5,212 nt of DNA from contig USJA01000087.1 of the NCBI GenBank assembly GCA_900554875.1, positions 1 to 5,212 on the forward strand, in the 5' to 3' direction. Shown piece by piece: positions 1 through 5,109 of the stretch (position 1 is the first letter of the stretch; each line of letters opens with the position of its first letter). The stretch is from an uncultured Clostridium sp. Its GTDB lineage: Bacteria; Bacillota; Clostridia; TANB77; CAG-465. The notes beneath the pieces are model-generated. The model saw only the letters and a list, made by a program, of their open reading frames with translations, was not told the DNA's origin and searched no databases. The position numbers and the translations under genes are program-made.

Positions 1-1
1 A

Positions 2-349
2 GATAGTGAGGAAAGAACAGATTACCCAATATATGCAAAAAAAGTAGCACAAGCAGTGCAATCAAAAGAATGTGAAGGTGGAATACTTTTATGTAGATCA
101 GGGTATGGAATGACTGTTGTTGCAAATAAATTTAAGGGAATAAGAGCAGCATCAATTTCAAATGAAGAAGCAGCAAAATTTGCAAAAGCAGATGATGACA
201 TAAATGTAATAACATTAGGAGGAGATTATCTAACAATAAATGAAGCAATTTGTATAATAAGAAACTGGCTTGCCACTGAATTTAAAGGTGGAAGATATGC
301 CGAAAGATTAGAAATGATTAATGACATAGAAAGCCAAAACATGAAATAA
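2..349 (+). CDS. rpiB: Ribose-5-phosphate isomerase B, 5' end cut by window
   Basis: This is the C-terminal 115 residues of an RpiB/LacA/LacB-family sugar-phosphate isomerase. The enzyme interconverts ribose-5-phosphate and ribulose-5-phosphate in the cytoplasmic pentose phosphate pathway. The family is about 145-150 residues long, so roughly 30 N-terminal residues lie before the window. The ATG at 56 is internal, because the codons before it (DYPIYAKKVAQAV) already match the family. Visible family blocks are GGILLC with the catalytic cysteine (codon 92-94), GMTVVANKFKGIRAA, the INVITLGG strand, and the terminal NWLATEFKGGRYAERLEMI. The residues after the cysteine read CRSG where the best-studied enzymes have CGTG. 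The next gene starts 16 bases after the stop, so co-transcription is likely. In many Firmicutes rpiB lies near upp, comEB and tagO; here it is directly next to a tagO-like gene. Confidence 0.93.
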   Translation, partial: DSEERTDYPIYAKKVAQAVQSKECEGGILLCRSGYGMTVVANKFKGIRAASISNEEAAKFAKADDDINVITLGGDYLTINEAICIIRNWLATEFKGGRYAERLEMINDIESQNMK

Positions 350-352
350 AAC

Positions 353-359
353 TGGAGGA
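353..359 (+). promoter_or_regulatory. Ribosome binding site of the tagO-like gene
   Basis: The sequence TGGAGGA lies 6 bases before the ATG at 366, in the short gap after rpiB. It fixes the start of the membrane transferase and shows no room for a separate promoter. Confidence 0.75.
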
Positions 360-365
360 ATAAAT

Positions 366-1601
366 ATGTGGGGAAATATTGCTATTGCATTTTTACTTGC
401 CTTTATTGTCGCATTTATGGCAACACCATATACTATAAAAATAGCTAAAAAAGTCGGAGCTGTAAGTATAGAAAAAGGAAAAAGAAGAATGCATAATAGG
501 CAAATGCCTAAATTTGGTGGACCAGCAGTAATACTTGGTTTTTTGGTTTCTGTTGGTTACTTACTTATAGTAATGAGCTTAGAAGGTGGAATAAATTTAT
601 TTGGAGAAGAACAATATGGAAAAAAATTATTGGGAATGTTACTTGGAATAATAGTATTGGCAATTACATGCATAATTGACGATATAAAAACAATAAAACC
701 ACTAACAAAGCTTTCAGGACAATTATTAGCAGCAATAATTGTTATTTCTTTTGGAATAAGAATAGATGATATAACATTACCATTTTTACCAACACATGAG
801 CTTAATGAAATTTTTTCATATATATTAACATTAGGTTGGATTGTTGGAATAACAAATGCAATAAATTTAATTGATGGCTTAGATGGATTATCATCAGGAA
901 TATCTGTAATATCTGCAATATCTTTATTAATAATTTTCTTACTTAATGGTTCACCTATGATATCTATATTATTAATAACAGCATTGGCAGGAGCATTAGT
1001 TGGATTTTTACCATTTAATTTTGCACCAGCTAAAACATTTATAGGAGATACTGGTTCAAACTTTTTAGGCTTTTCACTTGCAATAATATCAATATTAGGA
1101 GTTGCAAAAACATATACAGCAGTTGTTATAGTACTTCCTGTAATTGTACTTGGAGTTCCAATATTTGATACATTATGGGCAATTGTTAGAAGACTAAAAA
1201 AAGGTAAATCATTAAAAGCAATTGTAAGTGCAGATAATGGGCATTTACATCATAAATTAGTATATAAAGGATTTAGCCAAAAACAAGCAGTATTAATATT
1301 ATATGGAATAAGTGCTGCATTCGGGATTTTTGCAGTAATATTATTTGATAGTGGAATATGGAAAGCTTTATCATTTTTATTAATGGTAATTGTTGCTGTT
1401 GCTTTAGGCTATAAAAACTTTGAGCATGAAAAACTAGAAAATGCAAGATTTGAATGCTTAGAATGTAAATATATATATAATCCAAAGTATGGAAATGAAA
1501 AAGCTGGAGTTAAACCAGGAACACCATTTGAGGAATTACCAGATAATTGGGTTTGTCCAGTTTGTGGCGAATCTAAAGATATGTTTGAAATACAGCATTA
1601 A
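366..1601 (+). CDS. tagO: TagO/WecA-type sugar-1-phosphate transferase fused to rubredoxin
   Basis: This membrane enzyme should transfer a sugar-1-phosphate (GlcNAc-1-P in TagO/WecA) from a UDP-sugar to undecaprenyl phosphate, the first step of teichoic acid or related surface polymer synthesis. Family blocks are visible: RMHNRQMPKFGG (41-52), DDIK (D105, D106), NAINLIDGLDGL (164-175), FIGDTGSNFLG (225-235) and HLHHKL (293-298). About eleven hydrophobic segments can be drawn, with all these blocks in cytoplasmic loops, which places the C-terminus in the cytoplasm. After the last segment (about 331-349) and a charged linker of about ten residues comes a full rubredoxin domain (361-409). It has C364-x2-C367 and C397-x2-C400, YIYNP, and the GVKPGTPFEELPDNWVCP core. 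Relatives without the extension are around 320-360 residues; this one is 411. The fusion is a single uninterrupted frame. The exact sugar substrate cannot be told from sequence. Confidence 0.93.
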   Translation: MWGNIAIAFLLAFIVAFMATPYTIKIAKKVGAVSIEKGKRRMHNRQMPKFGGPAVILGFLVSVGYLLIVMSLEGGINLFGEEQYGKKLLGMLLGIIVLAITCIIDDIKTIKPLTKLSGQLLAAIIVISFGIRIDDITLPFLPTHELNEIFSYILTLGWIVGITNAINLIDGLDGLSSGISVISAISLLIIFLLNGSPMISILLITALAGALVGFLPFNFAPAKTFIGDTGSNFLGFSLAIISILGVAKTYTAVVIVLPVIVLGVPIFDTLWAIVRRLKKGKSLKAIVSADNGHLHHKLVYKGFSQKQAVLILYGISAAFGIFAVILFDSGIWKALSFLLMVIVAVALGYKNFEHEKLENARFECLECKYIYNPKYGNEKAGVKPGTPFEELPDNWVCPVCGESKDMFEIQH

Positions 1602-1603
1602 AA

Positions 1604-1612
1604 AGGAAGAGG
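1604..1612 (+). promoter_or_regulatory. Ribosome binding site of hslO
   Basis: The purine-rich stretch AGGAAGAGG ends 4 bases before the ATG at 1617 and lies within the 15-base gap after the tagO-like stop. It supports the ATG start and a shared transcript. Confidence 0.65.
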
Positions 1613-1616
1613 AAAA

Positions 1617-2417
1617 ATGCAAGATAAAATAATAAAATTTTTAGCATATAACAAAAAAGTATCAATTGTGTGTGCTAAAACAACAAATTTAGTAGAAGAA
1701 ACAAGAAAAATACACGATTTAAGTCCAGTGGCAACAGCAGCTTTTGGAAGGTTAATTACAATATCAGCAATAATGGCATCAAATATGAAAAATAAAGAAG
1801 ATAAATTAACTATACAAATAAAAGGAAATGGACCAATACAAACAATGTTGGTTACAGCAAATAACATACCAGAGCTTAAAGGTTATGTAGCAAATCCTTA
1901 TGTTGATATTCCGTTAAATGAATTTGGAAAACTAGATGTTGGTGGAGCTGTTGGAAATGAAGGTTATATAAATGTTATAAAAGATATTGGTTTAAAAGAT
2001 CCATATGTAGGAATAAGCCCATTAACATCAGGAGAAATAGCAGACGATTTTACAAACTATTTTGCAAAATCAGAACAAACAAATTCTGCAGTTGCTTTAG
2101 GAGTTTTGGTAAATAAAGATGGAGTAAAAGCAAGTGGAGGGTATATGATAACTCCAATGCCAGATGCAACAGATGAAGAAATATTTAAAATAGAACAATC
2201 AATATTTAAAGCAGGAGCAATTTCAAAAATGTTAGATGAAAAATTAACATTAGAAGAAATAGCTAAAAAGGTAACAGGTGATGATAATGTAGAAGTTGTT
2301 GAAGATGATATTATTCCTGTATACAAATGTAATTGTTCTAAAGAAACAATGGAAAAGGGGCTTTTGGCTTTGGGAAAGAATGAATTAGAAGATATAATAA
2401 AAAATGAAAATAGTTGA
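1617..2417 (+). pseudogene. hslO: Hsp33 redox chaperone, C-terminus lost
   Basis: Hsp33 is a cytoplasmic holdase chaperone switched on by oxidation. Four cysteines (CxC and, about 30 residues later, CxxC) bind zinc when reduced and form disulfides under oxidative stress. The visible protein is 266 residues. The core fits the family: DLSPVATAAFGRL (34-46), IKGNGPIQTMLV (68-79), GYVANP (89-94), VGGAVGNEG (108-116), and GISPLTSGEIADDFTNYF (132-149). The linker follows, and then YKCNCSKETMEKGLLALGKNELEDI with C238 and C240. The protein stops at TGA (2415-2417) before the expected CxxC pair and about 25 terminal residues. The insertion sequence begins 5 bases after the stop. It would be unable to form the normal four-cysteine zinc site and is probably a damaged gene, though a constitutively altered short chaperone cannot be excluded. 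It is spaced as the last gene of the rpiB-tagO operon. Confidence 0.85.
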
Positions 2418-2422
2418 TTCAT

Positions 2423-2470
2423 GGAGTATATCGGAAAGTTTGTGTAAACTTTAGACTTCTTATGATAAAA
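2423..2470. repeat. Left terminal inverted repeat of the IS
   Basis: The outer end GGAGTATAT and inner block CTTCTTATGATAAAA pair with the right end of the element. This copy is 48 bases against 55 at the right; about 7 bases are missing between the TTT and CTTC blocks. It also holds a perfect internal palindrome, AAAGTTT-GTGT-AAACTTT (2435-2452), which is imperfect in the right copy. Confidence 0.88.
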
Positions 2471-2480
2471 ATTTTAAAAT

Positions 2481-2549
2481 TGCATTGACAAAATTACATT
2501 TTTAAGTTAAATATATATTAACTTAGACATATTCATTTGTCAAGGTGCA
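2481..2549. other. Nested inverted repeats in the IS left end
   Basis: An outer arm TTGACAAA (2485-2492) pairs with TTTGTCAA (2536-2543) and is extended by TGCA (2481-2484) with TGCA (2546-2549) across a two-base bulge. Inside it, TAAGTTAA (2503-2510) pairs with TTAACTTA (2518-2525) around a 7-base loop. No reading frame of note lies here. It could be a folded RNA element, a DNA site for transposase, or simply part of the transcription shield with the terminator that follows. Confidence 0.5.
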
Positions 2550-2556
2550 TTGAACA

Positions 2557-2596
2557 AAGCATATTAAAATTTTGATTTTGATATGCTTGTTTTTTT
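2557..2596 (+). terminator. Strong rho-independent terminator inside IS left end
   Basis: A 14-bp stem (2557-2570 with 2575-2588, a single G-U wobble) closes on a 4-base loop TTTG and is followed by a run of seven T on the + strand. It would stop transcripts entering from the hslO side before they run antisense through the transposase gene. Read on the - strand the same stem is followed only by TGTTC after TTT-like bases, so it may also weakly end the transposase message. Confidence 0.8.
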
Positions 2597-2621
2597 ATAT
2601 TATTAATAGCAATTATTACCA

Positions 2622-3848
2622 TTAATCAATATCTACTCTATCTGGAAAAAATGAATGTAATTCTGCTATTGTAACTCCCCAGTTTGAATATCTTGCTGTC
2701 CATTTTTCTGTAATTATTTTTGTTGATAAATACAAGCTTTTTTCTAATGCTTGTTGTGTTGGAAAGACTCTACGTCCTCTGTTTAATTTTTTGTAACAAT
2801 TATTTAAACTTTCTATTGCATTTGTTGTATACATTATTTTTCTTGTCTCTGGTCCATATTTAAAGAATGGTTGTATGTTTTCCCAATTATTTATCCAATT
2901 GTCTAACGATACTCTTCTTTTGCTCCATTTTTCTTCTAATTCAATTAAATTATTATATCCTGCTTCTTCTGTTGCTGCTTGATATATTTGCTTTAAATCT
3001 TGAGCTAATTCTTTTCTATCCTTATATGATACATACTGCAATGTATTTCGTATCATATGCACTATACATCTCTGGAATTCTGTCATTGGATATACTGCTC
3101 CTATGGCTTCCTTTAACCCTTTTAAACCATCTGAACACATTATTAATATATCTTTTACTCCTCGATTTTTTATTTCATTTAATATACTTGTCCAATACTT
3201 TGCACTTTCTGATTCTCCTATATAAAATCCAAGTATCTCTTTTTCTCCTGTCATTGTTACTCCTAATGCTATGTATACTGCCTTTTTTACTACTATTCCA
3301 TCTTGTTTTACATTGAAATATGTTGCATCTACGAATACTATTGCATATTGCTCTTCTAACTGTCTCTTTTGCCATTCTCGTATCTCTGGTATTATCTTAT
3401 CTGTTATTGCGGTTACCATATCTGGACTTACTTTTACTCCATAAAGTTCTTGCATTTCTTCATATATATTTTGATTTGACATTCCTCTTGCATACATTCT
3501 TATTATTTTTTCTTCAATGCTTGATATATCTTTTTGTCCTTTTTCTACTATTATTGGATCAAATGTTCCTTGTCTGTCTCTTGGCACATTTAATGTTATA
3601 TCTCCCTCTGTTGAATGTACTGTCTTTGGGCTATATCCATTTCTATAATTTTCATTATTTTCTATATATTCGTTTTTTTCATATCCTAAATGTTCTGTTA
3701 ATTCTGCATTCAACATTTCCTGTATTGTATCCTTAAATAAATCCTTTATTGCTTCTTGTATGTCTCCTGTTGTTTTTAAATCATTGCTTTTTATAAATTC
3801 CTGTATTAATTTTCTTCTTTCTTCACTTATTTTTTCTCTTTTTGCCAT
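2622..3848 (-). CDS. IS256-family transposase
   Basis: This is a full-length (408 residues) DDE transposase of the IS256/Mutator type, which cuts the element at its ends and moves it, probably through a circular intermediate as known for IS256. Catalytic residues fit the family: D174 in VFVDATYF, D240 in MCSDGLKGL, and E346 in TTNAIESLN. The family's CxxH motif is present as RCIVHMIRN (C261, H264). The N-terminal region (1-150) has the usual helical DNA-binding character, including MYARGMSNQNIYEEM. The C-terminal NRGRRVFPTQQALEKSLYL is also typical. The start at ATG 3848 is set by AAGGAGG 8 bases upstream. No frameshift or stop breaks the gene, so it looks functional. Confidence 0.97.
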   Translation of the reverse strand: MAKREKISEERRKLIQEFIKSNDLKTTGDIQEAIKDLFKDTIQEMLNAELTEHLGYEKNEYIENNENYRNGYSPKTVHSTEGDITLNVPRDRQGTFDPIIVEKGQKDISSIEEKIIRMYARGMSNQNIYEEMQELYGVKVSPDMVTAITDKIIPEIREWQKRQLEEQYAIVFVDATYFNVKQDGIVVKKAVYIALGVTMTGEKEILGFYIGESESAKYWTSILNEIKNRGVKDILIMCSDGLKGLKEAIGAVYPMTEFQRCIVHMIRNTLQYVSYKDRKELAQDLKQIYQAATEEAGYNNLIELEEKWSKRRVSLDNWINNWENIQPFFKYGPETRKIMYTTNAIESLNNCYKKLNRGRRVFPTQQALEKSLYLSTKIITEKWTARYSNWGVTIAELHSFFPDRVDID

Positions 3849-3856
3849 ATTTAAAA

Positions 3857-3863
3857 CCTCCTT
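3857..3863 (-). promoter_or_regulatory. Ribosome binding site of the transposase
   Basis: AAGGAGG on the - strand, 8 bases before the ATG at 3848; near-perfect match to the 16S rRNA tail, which decides the start codon. It is occluded in the hairpin described separately. Confidence 0.85.
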
Positions 3864-3875
3864 ATGACTTTTTTA

Positions 3876-3930
3876 TTTTATCATAAGAAGGCTTATTTTT
3901 AAACTTTACACAATTTTTTCTATATACTCC
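3876..3930. repeat. Right terminal inverted repeat of the IS
   Basis: Read from the outer end on the - strand it begins GGAGTATATAG, continues with TTGTGTAAAG and ends CTTCTTATGATAAAA, matching the left end at 2423-2470 apart from a few substitutions and about 7 extra A-rich bases. It contains the -10 box and the upstream arm of the ribosome-site hairpin. Confidence 0.88.
3880..3885 (-). promoter_or_regulatory. Likely -10 box of the transposase promoter
   Basis: TATGAT reads on the - strand inside the right inverted repeat, which would start RNA near 3873 with a leader of about 25 bases. The -35 position 17 bases upstream is a poor match (TAAAGT), so the promoter is probably weak, as is usual for transposases. 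Confidence 0.4.
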
Positions 3931-3949
3931 CTTTCGCTATAGCGAAAGG
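3930..3949. repeat. Perfect palindrome abutting the IS right end
   Basis: CTTTCGCTA followed by TAGCGAAAG is a perfect inverted repeat, extended by one more C-G pair that uses the last base of the IS. It has noticeably more GC than its surroundings. It lies 17 bases past the stop of the 139-residue gene, but no T-run follows it on either strand, so it is not a standard terminator. It may be the remains of a longer palindrome (the right arm continues GGTGG) or a preferred insertion site. Confidence 0.75.
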
Positions 3950-3966
3950 TGGACATAACTTATTTG

Positions 3967-4386
3967 TTAAGTCAAAAGTAACAACACCAATGTGAAGAAT
4001 AGATATGGATCATTTACTTTTTCATTATATAAAAAGAACAAAATACATAAAAGAAGGACATCATCATAATATAAATTAATTCCGAAAAAGCTGAATAATG
4101 GAGGCGACTCTTGTTGTTTAGCTTTTTCTTTTTTGGGTTTAGTAATATTGCTTTTGTATGATGAAGGTCGATAATTTAGGTTATTACGAGAATTCATTGG
4201 TGCTTGTGAATTTTGTCTATTATTTTGAGTATATGGGGTGGAATAATATGGATTTCTATTTTGTGGCTGAGCTCTACTATTATTTCGTATGTATTCTTGC
4301 TTTTGCTGTTGTATATTTTTATAAGCACTTGGATTCATATAACGCATGTAATTTGGAAGTCCGAAGTAGGGATAATTAGCTACCAT
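3967..4386 (-). CDS. Unknown small protein with Gln/Asn/Tyr-rich front and hydrophobic tail
   Basis: I do not recognise this 139-residue protein as a named family. Residues 1-80 are a disordered-looking stretch rich in Asn, Gln, Tyr, Ser, Pro and Arg; residues 81-92 are lysine-rich. The C-terminus (97-138) looks conserved-type: LFSFFGINLYYDDVLLLCILFFLY, then an acidic/polar turn NEKVNDP, then YLFFTLVLLLL. It reads as two short membrane segments or a membrane hairpin. ATG 4386 is preferred over the GTG at 4398 because TGGTGGTGAT, close to the ideal AGGAGGTGAT, lies at correct spacing before the ATG and would overlap the GTG. The gene overlaps the end of the 145-residue gene by 11 bases, implying translational coupling. 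A spore or envelope role is possible but only a guess. Confidence 0.75.
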   Translation of the reverse strand: MVANYPYFGLPNYMRYMNPSAYKNIQQQKQEYIRNNSRAQPQNRNPYYSTPYTQNNRQNSQAPMNSRNNLNYRPSSYKSNITKPKKEKAKQQESPPLFSFFGINLYYDDVLLLCILFFLYNEKVNDPYLFFTLVLLLLT

Positions 4387-4813
4387 TCTTATCACCACCA
4401 GATTGCCTCATTAATTCGAAAACTTTTTCCATGTTAAATAATTGAATGTATTCATCAACTTTTGCCTGTCTGCTAGGCTTCAAATATGGTTTTAACGAAC
4501 GAAGTAAATTTACACCAGAATTGTTAGAAGGACTGTTCATGGCACTAATTATTTTCTGCATTTTCATCATAGTGTTAATATCTATGTTTGGCATTGATTG
4601 CTCAGAATTAGTAGCTTCAGAAGAATTAGCTTGATTTACATATGAATTCATATTAGAATCAGTTGTATTTGCAGTGGTATTATTTCCAGTATTAGCACCA
4701 TTTTGAGCAGAGTTATTCTGTAATGAATTAAGCATTTCTTTTATATTATCTGGAATTTGTTTCCCTTCCATCATAGAAGAAAAACTTTTTAACATATCAG
4801 CCATATCTGCCAT
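4376..4813 (-). CDS. Unknown Met/Asn-rich small protein
   Basis: The 145-residue protein has a helical N-terminus (MADMADMLKSFSSMMEG, then IPDNIKEMLNSL to 31), a low-complexity Asn/Ser/Thr/Gln linker (about 32-74), and a C-terminal helical part. That part contains INTMMKMQKIISAM (79-92) and NLLRSLKPYLKPSRQAKVDE (102-121) followed by YIQLFNMEKVFELM. The basic, regular C-terminal block looks like the conserved functional region. No signal peptide or membrane segment is visible, so it is probably cytoplasmic. GGAAGGA lies 10 bases upstream of ATG 4813, which supports this start over the nearby in-frame ATGs. The gene follows the 49-residue gene by 24 bases and overlaps the next gene by 11. Its N-terminus resembles the 49-residue neighbour. 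The function is unknown. Confidence 0.8.
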   Translation of the reverse strand: MADMADMLKSFSSMMEGKQIPDNIKEMLNSLQNNSAQNGANTGNNTTANTTDSNMNSYVNQANSSEATNSEQSMPNIDINTMMKMQKIISAMNSPSNNSGVNLLRSLKPYLKPSRQAKVDEYIQLFNMEKVFELMRQSGGDKNGS

Positions 4814-4837
4814 AAAAATTCAGTCCTTCCAATAAAA

Positions 4838-4987
4838 TTAATTATTTTTGTTATTCATTTGTTTCAGTATTTCCTCAGGGCTCTTATTTCCAAGCATTTT
4901 AGAAACTTGATTCATTTTCTCTTCAAGCTCTTTCTTATCCATATTAGATATCATATTCATCATATCATTAAAATTCATTTCAGACAT
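4838..4987 (-). CDS. Unknown 49-residue Met/Asn-rich protein
   Basis: This small acidic/basic helical protein starts MSEMNFNDMMNMISNM, continues DKKELEEKMNQVSKML, and ends SPEEILKQMNNKNN. It looks fully helical, without a membrane segment. The ATG at 4987 is chosen because AGGAAAGGA ends about 9-10 bases before it; the longer reading to 5053 has no such site and would run through the inverted repeat. It is the first gene of the three-gene set and is separated from the upstream gene by a terminator-like hairpin. Its second half resembles the start of the 145-residue protein, suggesting the two are related or interact. The function is unknown. Confidence 0.72.
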   Translation of the reverse strand: MSEMNFNDMMNMISNMDKKELEEKMNQVSKMLGNKSPEEILKQMNNKNN

Positions 4988-5008
4988 ATTAAATTCATCC
5001 TTTCCTGT

Positions 5009-5037
5009 TTTACTTAGAGGCTTAGCTTCTAAGTAAA
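5009..5037. repeat. Inverted repeat just upstream of the small-gene set
   Basis: TTTACTTAGA (5009-5018) is the exact reverse complement of TCTAAGTAAA (5028-5037), with a 9-base centre. It lies between a possible -10 box and the ribosome binding site of the 49-residue gene. No T-run follows on the - strand, so it is not a terminator. It could be an operator or an RNA leader hairpin. Confidence 0.5.
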
Positions 5038-5042
5038 TTATA
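5037..5042 (-). promoter_or_regulatory. Possible -10 box for the small-gene set
   Basis: A perfect TATAAT reads on the - strand about 50 bases before the ATG at 4987. No good -35 (TTGACA-like) sits 16-18 bases upstream, and TATAAT-like words are common in such AT-rich DNA, so this is tentative. A start near 5030 would place the inverted repeat across the transcription start. Confidence 0.3.
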
Positions 5043-5050
5043 TTCCAAGA

Positions 5051-5086
5051 CAAAAATATAATACCATTGTTTAAATGGTATTATAT
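5051..5086 (-). terminator. Terminator-like hairpin after the partial gene
   Basis: AATACCATT (5060-5068) pairs exactly with AATGGTATT (5074-5082) around a 5-base loop, with four more A-T pairs outside. On the - strand the stem is followed by ATATTTTTG. It lies 24 bases or so past the stop at 5110 and would separate the partial gene from the small-gene set. The stem is AT-rich and therefore moderate in strength. Confidence 0.6.
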
Positions 5087-5109
5087 AATATTCTGTATTA
5101 TAAATTTTG

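Larger units (their letters stand above)
3854..3894 (-). promoter_or_regulatory. Hairpin that can bury the transposase ribosome binding site
   Basis: On the - strand RNA, bases 3894-3881 can pair with 3867-3854 as a 14-bp stem (two G-U wobbles) around a 13-base loop. The 3' arm contains the entire AAGGAGG (3863-3857). The 5' arm lies in the inner part of the right inverted repeat, so only transcripts starting outside the element, or far upstream of the internal -10 site, carry both arms. This matches the fold-back control known in IS10 and IS50, but the function here is inferred. Confidence 0.65.
2423..3930 (-). mobile_element. Complete IS256-family insertion sequence (1508 bp)
   Basis: The element is bounded by imperfect inverted repeats that both begin GGAGTATAT and share TTGTGTAAA (TTGTGTAAA is also typical of IS256-family ends) and the inner block CTTCTTATGATAAAA. 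It carries one intact transposase gene on the - strand and a non-coding left end of about 150 bases between the left repeat and the transposase stop. Its length is normal for the family. The 8 bases outside each end (2415-2422 TGATTCAT, 3931-3938 CTTTCGCT) do not match, so the usual 8-9 bp target duplication is absent. The base composition is AT-rich like the host, giving no sign of recent transfer from a distant genome. The element appears intact and possibly active. Confidence 0.92.

Noticed and set aside
1273..1485. - strand open frame opposite the rubredoxin region of the tagO-like gene
   Set aside because: It lies wholly within a strongly supported + strand gene and has low-complexity composition; the same holds for the - strand frames at 1598-1867 and 2057-2422.
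2485..2520. TTGACA at 2485 as a -35 box of a + strand promoter
   Set aside because: No good -10 sits 16-18 bases downstream (TAAATA at best), and TTGACAAA is explained as an arm of the nested inverted repeat.
2867..3736. Leu-rich + strand open frames (149 and 138 residues) across the transposase
   Set aside because: They are antisense shadows of the transposase gene. Their compositions are distorted (Leu runs) and no ribosome binding site supports them.
2415..3938. Possible 8-9 bp target-site duplication
   Set aside because: The flanks TGATTCAT and CTTTCGCT, and windows shifted by one or two bases, do not match.
3930..3949. Palindrome as a rho-independent terminator
   Set aside because: There is no T-run after the stem on either strand; on the - strand it is followed by GAGTATATAG.
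4387..4398. GTG start at 4398 for the 139-residue gene
   Set aside because: The GTG lies inside the ribosome binding site (TGGTGGTGAT) that correctly places the ATG at 4386.
4158..4634. + strand open frames opposite the small-gene set (73, 74 and 62 residues)
   Set aside because: They overlap the - strand genes, which have good ribosome binding sites and a consistent operon layout. The + frames show neither.
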